Of a stretch of DNA of 64,000 bases, positions 16,640 through 25,541 are shown one piece after another. The stretch covers positions 806,001 through 870,000 of the forward strand of contig JASNZV010000001.1 of NCBI GenBank assembly GCA_048499455.1, given 5' to 3'. Position 1 is the stretch's first letter; each line of letters begins with the position of its first letter. The notes under the pieces were generated by a model that was given only the letters and a program-made list of their open reading frames with translations, had not been told where the DNA came from and ran no database searches. The stretch comes from CFX5 sp023384495. Its GTDB lineage: Bacteria; Chloroflexota; Anaerolineae; Caldilineales; Caldilineaceae. A program made the position numbers and the translations under genes.

Positions 16640-16993
16640 TCATGCCGGCTGAGGCTCCATCACGACCTTATCTTCTTGGAAAGAATCGGCTCGCAGAGCG
16701 GCAAAAAAGCCCTGCTTTTGGAGCGTCTGCACTGCCTCCTCAATCGCCTCCACTGTTACTTCAGGCAAGATAACGAGACCCGGTTCAGCAAAGTAGGGCT
16801 TACCAAAACTGACACTTTGCTCTAGCTCTTGTTGCAGTCGTGCTGGATCGATGAAGTACAATGGATAACGATGACCATCTTCCATCTCGACACAAACGCT
16901 CAGCCAGCCCTTGAATGGTAATTCAAACCTAGCTCTCTTATCGAGATCCACAGGCCAAAGGACTTGTACATTGCCAGGCAGCTTCATCTTCAT
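16640..16993 (-). CDS. Small protein of unknown function inserted between sufB and sufD
   Basis: 117 residues, acidic, no membrane segment or signal. It opens MKMKLPGNVQVLWPVDL, has a YPLYFIDPARLQQELEQ helix-like middle and a helical stretch TVEAIEEAVQTLQKQG, ending Gln/Pro. I recognise no family. A downstream ATG at 16987 has better spacing from AAGGGA than the one at 16993. It lies 57 bp after sufB and 76 bp before sufD in the same direction, so it should be co-transcribed. One internal Cys (SVCVEM) is present. Its place inside the sufBCD unit is unusual. Confidence 0.65.
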   Translation of the reverse strand: MKMKLPGNVQVLWPVDLDKRARFELPFKGWLSVCVEMEDGHRYPLYFIDPARLQQELEQSVSFGKPYFAEPGLVILPEVTVEAIEEAVQTLQKQGFFAALRADSFQEDKVVMEPQPA

Positions 16994-17050
16994 GTCCCTT
17001 CGTCCAGCACCTCACCACCGACAGGACGAAGAATGACTTGTTGTCGAATC

Positions 17051-18466
<1,416 letters not shown>

Positions 18467-18485
18467 GAATTTCTCCCCTTGATTG

Positions 18486-19304
18486 TTACGCTGTCACTGT
18501 CCCAAATTCCTGCTCGACCCAGCCGTAGCCTTTTTCTTCCAGCAGGAGGGCCAGTTCCATACCGCCGGTCTTAACGATGCGACCGCCGTAGAAGATGCTG
18601 ACAAAATGAGGTCGCACATAGTTCAGAATGCGCGAGTAGTGCGTGATCATCAGAAAGCCGCGATCTTCCGTCGCTAGCTTGTTGATGCCGTCGGAAACCA
18701 CGCGCAGGGCATCGATGTCCAGGCCGGAGTCCGATTCGTCGAGAATGGCAAACCTGGGTTCGAGCATGGCCATTTGCAAGACCTCGGTGCGTTTCTTTTC
18801 GCCACCCGAGAACCCATCGTTCAAGTAGCGCCGGGCAAAGCTAGGGTCGACGTTGTACTCCTTCATCTTGTCATTGAGTTCGCGGCGGAATTCGCGCATG
18901 GGCATGAGATTGCTGCCAATCACGCCGCTGTGGCCATTGTTGGCGCCATTGCCATTGGTTGCCTTCTCGGTATACCCCCGCACATTGGAAACCGCCGTAC
19001 GCAGGAAATTGGCGACGCTCACCCCCGGCACCGCCACCGGGTATTGAAAGGCCAGAAAGAGGCCCGCCTTGGTGCGTTCGTCGGCCTCCATCTCAAGGAT
19101 GCTCTCCCCATCGATGAGGATGTCCCCCTCGGTCACTTCATAATGGGGGTGGCCAGCGATCACATAAGCGAGCGTCGATTTGCCCGAGCCATTGGGGCCC
19201 ATGAGCGCGTGAATTTCCCCACTGCGCAGCGTCAGATTGACGCCCTTGAGAATTCCGTTCCCTTCGACCGTGGCGTGCAAATTGCGAATTTCAAGAACAC
19301 TCAT
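18486..19304 (-). CDS. sufC: SufC, ABC-type ATPase of the SUF complex
   Basis: 272 residues. Walker A is GPNGSGKST at residues 36-44, the ABC signature SGGEKKR near 170 and Walker B AILDESDSGLDID with the SufC-typical salt-bridge region. A short Gly/Asn-rich insertion (about 115-128, TNGNGANNG) precedes the signature and looks lineage-specific. The protein drives conformational change of SufB-SufD. GGAG precedes the ATG. It is the first structural gene after sufR. Confidence 0.97.
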   Translation of the reverse strand: MSVLEIRNLHATVEGNGILKGVNLTLRSGEIHALMGPNGSGKSTLAYVIAGHPHYEVTEGDILIDGESILEMEADERTKAGLFLAFQYPVAVPGVSVANFLRTAVSNVRGYTEKATNGNGANNGHSGVIGSNLMPMREFRRELNDKMKEYNVDPSFARRYLNDGFSGGEKKRTEVLQMAMLEPRFAILDESDSGLDIDALRVVSDGINKLATEDRGFLMITHYSRILNYVRPHFVSIFYGGRIVKTGGMELALLLEEKGYGWVEQEFGTVTA

Positions 19305-19375
19305 TTTTGCAGACTCCTATAACTTTCCCAACAAATCCCAGTAAATTTTTTGATAATCTACCCAATCCCGGCGCC

Positions 19376-20020
19376 CTACCCCCGCTTCGCCGACACCACA
19401 AACGAACAACTGCCATGCCCATCCATCATGCAGGCGCTCAGGTTCACGTCCGAGCCAAGCAATTGGCGCATCATGCCCTCATCCATCTCGCAGACCTCGC
19501 GGTGCTCTTGGGCCAGGTCATGATAGGGGCAGTTGTACGTCTTGAGGATGATGGTGTTGTCATCGGCGGTGGCGACATCGGTCAGCACGCCCTGCCGGTA
19601 GAGCGCGCCGGCCAATTCCTCCACCCGATCCTGCAAGATGGCGGAGCGCACAGAGGGCGAATAGCGATTGGCCAGCCGGTAACCGACCCGCTCGAGCAAG
19701 AGGGCTGTTTTCTCTTTGCCTTCCAGCGCAAAGACCTCTTGGAGCAAGGTTAGCGCCAGATCATCACAGTTGCAGGCAAAGAGTTCGCGAGTCTTTTCCG
19801 TTGTGGTATACGCATGGTGGGGGCGGCCAACGCCGTCATGGATCGCGCGGCGCTGAATGTAGCCTTCGGCTTGGAGCGTGCTCAAATGTTGGCGGACAGC
19901 AGTCGTTGTCACGCCAAGATGCTGCTCCAATTCTTTGATCGTGGCCGAACCGAACCGTTGGAGATATTCAACGATTTGCCAAGTGGCCGTCTCTCTTTTT
20001 TGATACACGCCAGACGCCAT
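19376..20020 (-). CDS. sufR: SufR-like Fe-S-responsive transcriptional repressor of the SUF locus
   Basis: 214 residues. An N-terminal winged helix (about 12-60, TIKELEQHLGVTTTAVRQHL) is of the ArsR/DeoR-like type used by SufR. The C-terminal half holds C164, C177, C197 and C205; the C-x12-C spacing of the first two matches the cluster motif of cyanobacterial SufR. Two more cysteines lie in FACNCDD at 83-85. The protein probably binds a 4Fe-4S cluster and represses the downstream genes when clusters are abundant (known family behaviour). It is the first gene of the locus, 71 bp from sufC. Confidence 0.9.
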   Translation of the reverse strand: MASGVYQKRETATWQIVEYLQRFGSATIKELEQHLGVTTTAVRQHLSTLQAEGYIQRRAIHDGVGRPHHAYTTTEKTRELFACNCDDLALTLLQEVFALEGKEKTALLLERVGYRLANRYSPSVRSAILQDRVEELAGALYRQGVLTDVATADDNTIILKTYNCPYHDLAQEHREVCEMDEGMMRQLLGSDVNLSACMMDGHGSCSFVVSAKRG

Positions 20021-20079
20021 GGTTCTCCCCTCTTCAACATCACCGGGTGACCAGCGCCACCCTTGGCTTTACTGCGGGG

Positions 20080-20108
20080 ATCGTACCATGAGCTGGCAAT
20101 AATGTCAA
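20080..20108 (-). promoter_or_regulatory. Sigma-70 promoter of the sufR-suf operon
   Basis: On the minus strand TTGACA (20103-20108), a 17-bp spacer and TACGAT (20080-20085) make a near-consensus promoter, with an A/T-rich UP-like tract upstream (20109-20150). Initiation near 20073 gives a leader of about 53 bases. A short dyad GGGTG-N8-CACCC within that leader could be a repressor site (weak). Confidence 0.75.
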
Positions 20109-20185
20109 ATAAAAATGTTTTAATTTGCTTTTCTGTTTTTATCGCGCGCCCTGGTTGGCGCGCCGTGTGAGCCGGTGCGCTCTGC

Positions 20186-21385
20186 CTAACTCACTGCCGC
20201 GCCAGCCGGCTTGGACGCGCCACCCGGCGCCGGTGCGCGGCGCGTGGAGGGGAGCATAATGGCGCAAAATGCAGCGCCTAGCGGGAAGAATGCAATCGCC
20301 ATCAACACAGCATAGAGGCCATATTGGTCGGCAAAGAAGGCGGCAATCCAGGTGGCGACCGCACCGCTGGCAAACATAAAGCCTAATACCAGCCCGCCGA
20401 CCATCCCTTTGCGCGTTGGCAGAAGTTGCTGCGCCATCACCAAGATAATGCTGTGAGGGATGCTCAACAGGGCGCCGGCGATGCCCGCCGATACAAAAAA
20501 GAGCCAGCCGGTTGTCTGCAGCAGGGCAACGCAGAACGGGGCCGCCAGCACCGTAGAGACAAAGATCACCATGCGCCGGTTATATCGGTCACCCATCATG
20601 CCGCCGGCAAAGGTGCCCAATGCGCCACAGAAGGCAAAGACGCCCAGCATCTGCCCATAAACGCTGGGCGCGATGCCCAGATCGTCGTAAAACTTGGGCA
20701 GCAGGGTCGTAAAACTTTGACCTGTAGTGGAGCGCAACGCAATCAACAGAATAAACATGGTGACAACAAAGGCGGCTGTGTGGCGCCGGGCTCCATTGCC
20801 ATCATCGGCGACCGGCGCGCTGGCGCGCGGCTCGTCGGCAATTGGGTGGCGCATCCACACAAACATGAGCGCAACCACCGGCAATACGGCCAGGGCGGCA
20901 TAGGGCATGCCTGCCAGGCCGACCCGCTCGAGATAAAGCCCCGCGACAATCGGCCCCACGGCCAGCCCTGCCTGACCAAAAAGAAAGAAGATCGACATGG
21001 CGGTGGTAGGGTTGCGCACGCCGCCCGCCGCGTTGGCGTTGACCATGCCCGCGGCATGAAAGGCGCCACTGCCCCACGCCCCAATCACCAGGCAGGTGAG
21101 GAAGGCTGTGTAGTTGGGCATCCATGCCGCGGCAAAATAGAAGATCGCAGTCCACAGCACGCCGACGGCAGCCAGCCAGCGTCCGCGTAGCCGGTCGGCC
21201 AGGGCGCCAAATACGGGCTGTGTCATGGCCGCAAAGATGGTGTAGACCATGGCGCCAAAGCCGATTTGGCTTACACTTAGGTCAAAACGGCCCGCCATGT
21301 AGGTGAGAATCATGGCTACGGACGAATTGAGCACATCAATCGAGAAATGCCCCACCGACGTTGCAGACAGACGCTTGATATCCAT
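20186..21385 (-). CDS. MFS transporter, Fsr (fosmidomycin-resistance)-like
   Basis: 399 residues with about 12 hydrophobic segments split into two halves around a hydrophilic loop at about 195-212. The N-terminal GHFSIDVLNSSVAM and the loop GALADRLRGRW between helices 2 and 3 are typical of the Fsr-like drug-exporter branch; GMMGDRYNRR is the equivalent in the second half. It probably exports a small molecule by proton antiport, substrate unknown. The same strand as sufR, but the gene lies upstream of the sufR promoter, so it is a separate unit. Confidence 0.87.
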   Translation of the reverse strand: MDIKRLSATSVGHFSIDVLNSSVAMILTYMAGRFDLSVSQIGFGAMVYTIFAAMTQPVFGALADRLRGRWLAAVGVLWTAIFYFAAAWMPNYTAFLTCLVIGAWGSGAFHAAGMVNANAAGGVRNPTTAMSIFFLFGQAGLAVGPIVAGLYLERVGLAGMPYAALAVLPVVALMFVWMRHPIADEPRASAPVADDGNGARRHTAAFVVTMFILLIALRSTTGQSFTTLLPKFYDDLGIAPSVYGQMLGVFAFCGALGTFAGGMMGDRYNRRMVIFVSTVLAAPFCVALLQTTGWLFFVSAGIAGALLSIPHSIILVMAQQLLPTRKGMVGGLVLGFMFASGAVATWIAAFFADQYGLYAVLMAIAFFPLGAAFCAIMLPSTRRAPAPGGASKPAGAAVS

Positions 21386-21482
21386 AATGACTCATGCACC
21401 TCGTCGCTTGAACTTGCCCAACTCCAAGCTGTGCTGCTTGCACACAATGTGGCCCTCTGCGCATCCATTTTGGGGGCATTTC

Positions 21483-21568
21483 TATAGTACGCTCTGTTTA
21501 AGAAACGCGCGTTACTTGAAGCAGCAAGCATCTTTACAAAGATCGGTATTCAAAACAACCGCAGTATA
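21483..21568. repeat. Palindromic intergenic element, family A copy 3
   Basis: An 86-bp diverged copy. The left end TATAGTAC continues to CTCTGTTTAAGAAAC. The core AAGCATCTTTACAAAG is shared with copy 2. The right end GTATTCAAAACAACCG closes with CAGTATA. It lies in the 21386-21767 gap, which has no gene. Confidence 0.75.
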
Positions 21569-21611
21569 GCATCATCAAACCCAGATCATGAATTGGCGCG
21601 TCGTTGGACTT

Positions 21612-21651
21612 CGCCACTTTGTTCCGTTTGAAATTGCGGTTCAAAGTGGCG
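21612..21651. repeat. 10-bp inverted repeat near family A copy 3
   Basis: CGCCACTTTG (21612-21621) is an exact inverse of CAAAGTGGCG (21642-21651). The loop contains TTGAAATTGCGGTT, which echoes family A end sequence. It precedes the terminator of the response-regulator gene. Confidence 0.6.
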
Positions 21652-21688
21652 CAAATACAAAACCTCAGAGGCAATTACCCCTGAGGTT
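21652..21688 (-). terminator. Intrinsic terminator of the response-regulator gene
   Basis: On the minus strand AACCTCAGGGG and the complementary arm CCTCTGAGGTT (21661-21688) form a stem of about 11 bp with a TAATTG loop, followed by TTGTATTT. It lies 80 bp beyond the stop of the response-regulator gene. Confidence 0.75.
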
Positions 21689-21767
21689 GGACGAATCGAT
21701 TGACTCAATGTGACCTATGCGCCATGCCGTCGCTAGGGCAATCGGCCCTTGCCGCCCGTGGCGAGCC

Positions 21768-22217
21768 TTACAGCGAAGGCGCTGCGCTCATATATTGCCG
21801 CTGCACCGGCGCGCGATGACGACGGGCAGGCCCGGCTTGGACGGGCGCCAGGCCAATCAGCAGGTGCTCCAGTTCCTTGAACGAGAACGGCTTTGCCAGA
21901 TAGCCCTGACAGAGGGGCAGTAGTTGCTGCACCAATCGGTCGCTTGGGTCCTCACTGGTCATCAACACGAGTGGGATGGCCGCCGTCTTTGGGTTGGCGC
22001 GCAGGAGCAAAGCGGCATCATGGCCGTTCATGACTGGCATACTCAAATCGAGAAAGACAACATGGGGCAGATGATGCGTCGCCAACTCCACGGCCTCGGC
22101 CCCGTTGCCGGCTTCGAGCACACGCAACGTCGGGTATCGAATGCCAAATAGCCCGCGCAGCGTTTCTCGAAACATCTCATTATCATCAACAATCAGTACC
22201 GTTGGGTCGATAATCAT
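21768..22217 (-). CDS. Orphan CheY-like response regulator
   Basis: 149 residues, a single receiver domain. The acidic pocket is VDDNE near residue 10, the phosphoacceptor Asp is in VFLDLSMPVMNG (about D57), Thr/Ser is in LMTSEDP and the conserved Lys in YLAKPFSFKE. After the domain there is a 25-residue Arg/Gln/Ala tail without an output domain. No histidine kinase is adjacent. It probably acts by protein contact. It has its own terminator and an AT-rich upstream region. Confidence 0.9.
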   Translation of the reverse strand: MIIDPTVLIVDDNEMFRETLRGLFGIRYPTLRVLEAGNGAEAVELATHHLPHVVFLDLSMPVMNGHDAALLLRANPKTAAIPLVLMTSEDPSDRLVQQLLPLCQGYLAKPFSFKELEHLLIGLAPVQAGPARRHRAPVQRQYMSAAPSL

Positions 22218-22556
22218 CGGGTTAATGTCCTGATCGCCGGCAAGATTGCGGCCAATTTATGCAAGCGTTCTGCTCAATGATTGGCTGGCGTTATGCCAGC
22301 CTTGACTGAAAATTGACTCATCCACAGCGCCACACTACTGGCGAATTGTCGAGCGCTGCATAACATGAGTCGTTGATATGAACCAGTCTACAGGATATTT
22401 CTGAAATATCAAGCTATTTTTGCTTAAAGTTGTCTTAATTTTTTTGGCGATTTTGTTAAGTAAGCTTACAAAAAGGGTTAATCTGATTGCTTACGCCATG
22501 CGCGTTTCATCACCGTACCTGACTACAGAAACCTGACTACAGAACCATGAGGCGAT
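22218..22556. other. AT-rich gene-free region with small palindromes and a 14-bp duplication
   Basis: No gene is seen here. A perfect hairpin GGCTGGC-GTTAT-GCCAGCC sits at 22283-22301, and a perfect palindrome GATATTT-CTG-AAATATC at 22394-22410. GTAAGCTTAC lies at 22460-22469. Two exact tandem copies of ACCTGACTACAGAA occur at 22517-22544. Base composition between 22380 and 22490 is clearly richer in A/T than its surroundings. It separates divergent genes and should contain their control sites. Confidence 0.6.
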
Positions 22557-22586
22557 TTGTGGCCTTTCACGCTCTTGCAGTACAAT
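22557..22586 (+). promoter_or_regulatory. Promoter of the PchB-like gene
   Basis: TTGTGG (22557-22562), an 18-bp spacer and TACAAT (22581-22586). Initiation would fall near 22592, only a few bases from the ATG at 22595, so the message may be leaderless; no ribosome site is visible. Confidence 0.55.
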
Positions 22587-22594
22587 GCATGCTC

Positions 22595-22897
22595 ATGAAG
22601 CCACCAGACGAGTGCATCACCATCGATGAGGTTCGCCAGGCCATTGACGAGCTTGACCGCACAATTATTGCGACGCTCGGCCAACGATTTGGCTATGTCA
22701 AGGCCGTCACCCGTTTCAAGAAGACCGCCGAGGATGTCCGCGCCCCCGCCCGCTTCCAACAGGTGCTAGAGACGCGCCGCAACTGGGCCGAGGAGGCTGG
22801 GCTCAGCCCCGACCTTATTGAGCGCGTCTATCGCGAATTGATTGCCTATTTCATCCATGAAGAGATGAAATTCATGGGCATAAAGCACAGTGAATAG
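22595..22897 (+). CDS. Chorismate mutase / isochorismate-pyruvate lyase family protein (PchB-like AroQ fold)
   Basis: About 100 residues of all-helical AroQ type. It resembles PchB closely along its length: MKPPDEC at the start, YVKAVTRFK and RRNWAEEAGL in the middle. Active-site equivalents present are Arg in IDEVRQAID, Arg in GQRFGYV and Lys in RFKK. The fourth position, Gln in PchB, appears to be Glu (HEEMKF). Either chorismate rearrangement or isochorismate lysis to salicylate is possible. No siderophore or menaquinone genes are adjacent. ATG 22595 is preferred because homology begins there; ATGs at 22589 and 22547 are in frame. Confidence 0.85.
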   Translation: MKPPDECITIDEVRQAIDELDRTIIATLGQRFGYVKAVTRFKKTAEDVRAPARFQQVLETRRNWAEEAGLSPDLIERVYRELIAYFIHEEMKFMGIKHSE

Positions 22898-22905
22898 CCA
22901 GTGAC

Positions 22906-22923
22906 GAGTGATGAGTGATGAGT
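22906..22923. repeat. Short heptamer tandem repeat overlapping the GT4 start
   Basis: GAGTGAT occurs at 22906-22912 and 22913-22919, followed by a partial third copy. The GT4 start codon lies within it. A related GATGAGTGA sequence forms the palindrome at 48922. Confidence 0.55.
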
Positions 22924-24069
22924 TTGGTAGGCAAGCAGCCGACCGTCGCGCTGGTGCATGATTGGCTCAACCAACTGGGGGGCGCAGAAAATGTGCTCGA
23001 GGCATTGGCCGCAGTCTTCCCCCAGGCGCCGGTCTATACCAGTATGTATGCCCCCGCGCAGATGCCCGAAGCCTACCGCAGGTGGGACATTCGCACCAGC
23101 TTTATGCAGCGACTGCCCGGCGTCACCACCCACCACCAGGCCTACCTGCCCCTCTATCCACTGGCCTTTGCTACGACCGATCTCAGCGGTTATGACTTGG
23201 TGCTCAGCAACAAGAGCGGTTTTTGTCACGGCGTGCGCACCCAAGCAAAGCCGGGCGCAACGAAACGCGCTGTCCACGTCTGCTATTGTCTCACGCCCAC
23301 ACGCTATCTCTGGCTCTTTGACCAGTATCGCAAACGAGAACATTTGAATGGCGTGCTCAGCGCCCTCTTGCAGCCGGTGTTGGCGCTGCTCCGACGATGG
23401 GATTGGGCCGCGGCGCAGCGCGTGGATCATTTCATCGCCATTAGCACCACAGTGCAACAGCGTATCCAGGACATCTATGGGCGCACAAGCGTTGTCATCC
23501 ACCCCCCGGTCGACACCTGCTTCTTTACACCACATCCTGAGACCCTGCCCGGCGACTATTTCCTGATTGTGAGCCGGCTCATCCCCTACAAACGGATCGA
23601 CCTGGCTGTTGAGGCGCTGCGCCATCTGCCCGACCAGCGGCTGCTGATTGTGGGCGAAGGACGCGACCTGGCGGCGTTGCAGGCTCAGGCGCCGCCCAAC
23701 GTCACCTTCTTGGGCCGCCAGCCGCGCACCCGTGTGCGGGAACTGTTGCAGGGCTGCAAGGCGTTTCTCTTTCCAGGCCTGGAAGATTTTGGCATTGCGC
23801 CGGTGGAGGCCATGGCGTGTGGCCGCCCCGTGATCGCCTTTGGCGGCGGCGGCGCGTTGGATACGGTGGCGCCCGGCGTCACGGGTCTTTTGTTTGCCGA
23901 GCAGAGCGTTGCATGTCTGCTCGACGCCTTGCGACAATTCACGCGCGAACGGTTTGACCCGGTAGCCTGTCGCGCCCAGGCTGAGCGCTTTAGCACAGAG
24001 AATTTTCACCGCAAGCTCCGGGGTTATTTGGCGACGATTGACGGTGGACGATTGACGGTGGACGATTGA
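22918..24069 (+). CDS. Glycosyltransferase family 4 protein
   Basis: About 383 residues, GT-B fold. The N-terminal VALVHDWLNQLGGAENVL is typical of family 4 acceptors. The C-terminal donor half has SRLIPYKRIDLAVEAL, then FPGLEDFGIAPVEAMACGRPVIAF with the conserved E-x7-E. It probably adds a sugar to a lipid-linked or surface polysaccharide precursor on the cytoplasmic side. It opens the block with two Wzz genes, DUF2079, a CpsD-like gene and rmlB. Its last residues (ATIDGGRLTVDD) are encoded by a 14-bp tandem repeat. ATG 22918 is chosen; a GTG is just before it. Confidence 0.92.
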   Translation: MSLVGKQPTVALVHDWLNQLGGAENVLEALAAVFPQAPVYTSMYAPAQMPEAYRRWDIRTSFMQRLPGVTTHHQAYLPLYPLAFATTDLSGYDLVLSNKSGFCHGVRTQAKPGATKRAVHVCYCLTPTRYLWLFDQYRKREHLNGVLSALLQPVLALLRRWDWAAAQRVDHFIAISTTVQQRIQDIYGRTSVVIHPPVDTCFFTPHPETLPGDYFLIVSRLIPYKRIDLAVEALRHLPDQRLLIVGEGRDLAALQAQAPPNVTFLGRQPRTRVRELLQGCKAFLFPGLEDFGIAPVEAMACGRPVIAFGGGGALDTVAPGVTGLLFAEQSVACLLDALRQFTRERFDPVACRAQAERFSTENFHRKLRGYLATIDGGRLTVDD

Positions 24070-24071
24070 CC
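24033..24071. repeat. 14-bp tandem repeat at the GT4/Wzz junction
   Basis: GACGATTGACGGTG occurs at 24033-24046 and 24047-24060, with a partial copy at 24061-24071. It encodes the C-terminus of the GT4 protein and ends at the first codon of the next gene. Confidence 0.85.
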
Positions 24072-24764
24072 ATGGAAGTGCGCGAATATGGGCAGATTCT
24101 GCGCCGCCGCTGGTGGCTGCCGCTCGTAGTTATGGGGCTTGTGGCGTTCTTCAGCGCGCTACAATTGCGTCCCTGGCAGACGCCGTCGCCCACCTATGCC
24201 GCCTCCATGCGATTGCTGATTGGCGTGTTGCCGGCCACCGACGACGATGGCACAGCCTATGACCCGCGCTATTACGCCTGGCTTACCAGTGAATACCTGG
24301 TAGACGATTTTACCGAAGTGGTGCGCAGCGAACTTTTTGCCCGCAACGTCAGCGCACGGCTGGCCGAACAATCGATCACTGTGCCGCCCGGCGCGATTCT
24401 GGGCAGCGCGGCCACCGGCAAGCAGCACCGCATTATCTCGCTGAGCCTCAACTGGGGTGATGCTGCCGAATTGGCCCAGATCGCCGACGCAGTAGCCGCC
24501 GAGTTGAACGAGAACGCACTGCTCTATTTCCGCCAACTGGGCACCGACCGGGCCGGCGTGACCCTGATCGACGGCCCCACCATCGGTATGGTCGGCCCCA
24601 GCCTGCGCAATCGGCTGGAATTTCCGTTGCGTCTCTTGTTGGGGTTGCTGGTTGGCATTGCTTTGATCTTTTTGCTAGACTATCTCGATACATCGGTGCG
24701 CAGCCGCGCCGCGCTCGAAGAGTTGGGCTTTGTCGTCATTGCTGAGATCCCGCGGCATCGATAG
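24072..24764 (+). CDS. Wzz/YveK-type polysaccharide chain-length protein, copy 1
   Basis: About 230 residues with the two-membrane-helix plan of the family. The first segment is at about 16-33 after an Arg-rich start (ILRRRWWLPLVV), a long extracytoplasmic domain follows, and the second segment is near 195-215 (LLLGLLVGIALIFLLDYLD), ending with a short cytoplasmic tail. Such proteins control export and chain length of surface polysaccharides with a CpsD-type partner. The start overlaps the GT4 stop region, so translation is probably coupled. Only about 18 bp separates it from the second Wzz gene. Confidence 0.85.
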   Translation: MEVREYGQILRRRWWLPLVVMGLVAFFSALQLRPWQTPSPTYAASMRLLIGVLPATDDDGTAYDPRYYAWLTSEYLVDDFTEVVRSELFARNVSARLAEQSITVPPGAILGSAATGKQHRIISLSLNWGDAAELAQIADAVAAELNENALLYFRQLGTDRAGVTLIDGPTIGMVGPSLRNRLEFPLRLLLGLLVGIALIFLLDYLDTSVRSRAALEELGFVVIAEIPRHR

Positions 24765-24782
24765 GGCCTATAGAGAGGGACT

Positions 24783-25502
24783 ATGACGATTCAAGAGTAT
24801 CTTCGTATCCTGCGCCGCCGCGGGTGGATTATTGTGGCCGCCATGATGCTGGCGGCGGTGGCTGCCTATGGGGTGAGCTTTCTGCAGGCGGAGCTATACC
24901 GCGCCACCGTCTTTGTCAGCACGGTGCCGGCGCGCCCCGACTGGGGGTTGGGCAACACGGCGAAAGACCTCATGCGCAACTTTGCCACCAATATCAAAAC
25001 CTTTGAGCTGGCGCAAGATGTGATTGCCCGTGCGCAACTGGATAAAAACCCGTATGACCTGCTGGCCAATCTCCAGGTCGAACCAGACTCAAGCACCTTT
25101 ACCATTCGCATCCAGGCGCGCGACCGCGATGGCGAAGTGGCCAAGGTGGTTGCCCTGGCCGTGGCCGACGAGTTTGTCGAAGAGCGCACCGCCTATTACG
25201 CGCAACAAGACAAGGACAATCGGATCGAAGTAAAGATCGTCAGCCGCGCCATCAACTATGAACAGATTCAGCCCAAACCGCTGGTCAACGCCGTGGCCGG
25301 CGCCGTGTTGGGTTTGTTGCTTGGGATTACGCTTGTGCTGCTGCTCACGTGGATGGAGGCCGATCTGTTGCGCACGCCGGCCGCCGTGGAGCGCGCCCTC
25401 GAGATTCCGCTATTGGGCGCCATCCCGCAGACAAGCAGCCCCCGCGAGAATCCTCCCCCTACGGTTCAGCCGGGCCGCATGGCCGTCCCCAAGACGGCAT
25501 AG
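24783..25502 (+). CDS. Wzz/YveK-type polysaccharide chain-length protein, copy 2
   Basis: 239 residues and the same topology as its neighbour. The N-terminal YLRILRRRGWIIVAAMMLAA is the Wzz domain start, and the second membrane segment is at about 177-197 (VAGAVLGLLLGITLVLLL). The tail has a PAAVERALEIPLLGAIPQ motif, usual where the partner kinase domain would follow in fused proteins. It ends in a Pro-rich stretch. GAGAGGG lies just before the ATG. Having two Wzz proteins in tandem suggests a heteromeric export assembly (inference). Confidence 0.87.
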   Translation: MTIQEYLRILRRRGWIIVAAMMLAAVAAYGVSFLQAELYRATVFVSTVPARPDWGLGNTAKDLMRNFATNIKTFELAQDVIARAQLDKNPYDLLANLQVEPDSSTFTIRIQARDRDGEVAKVVALAVADEFVEERTAYYAQQDKDNRIEVKIVSRAINYEQIQPKPLVNAVAGAVLGLLLGITLVLLLTWMEADLLRTPAAVERALEIPLLGAIPQTSSPRENPPPTVQPGRMAVPKTA

Positions 25503-25541
25503 GCGACTGTTTGTGTTGCACATGAAAGTTCCACCTATCGA

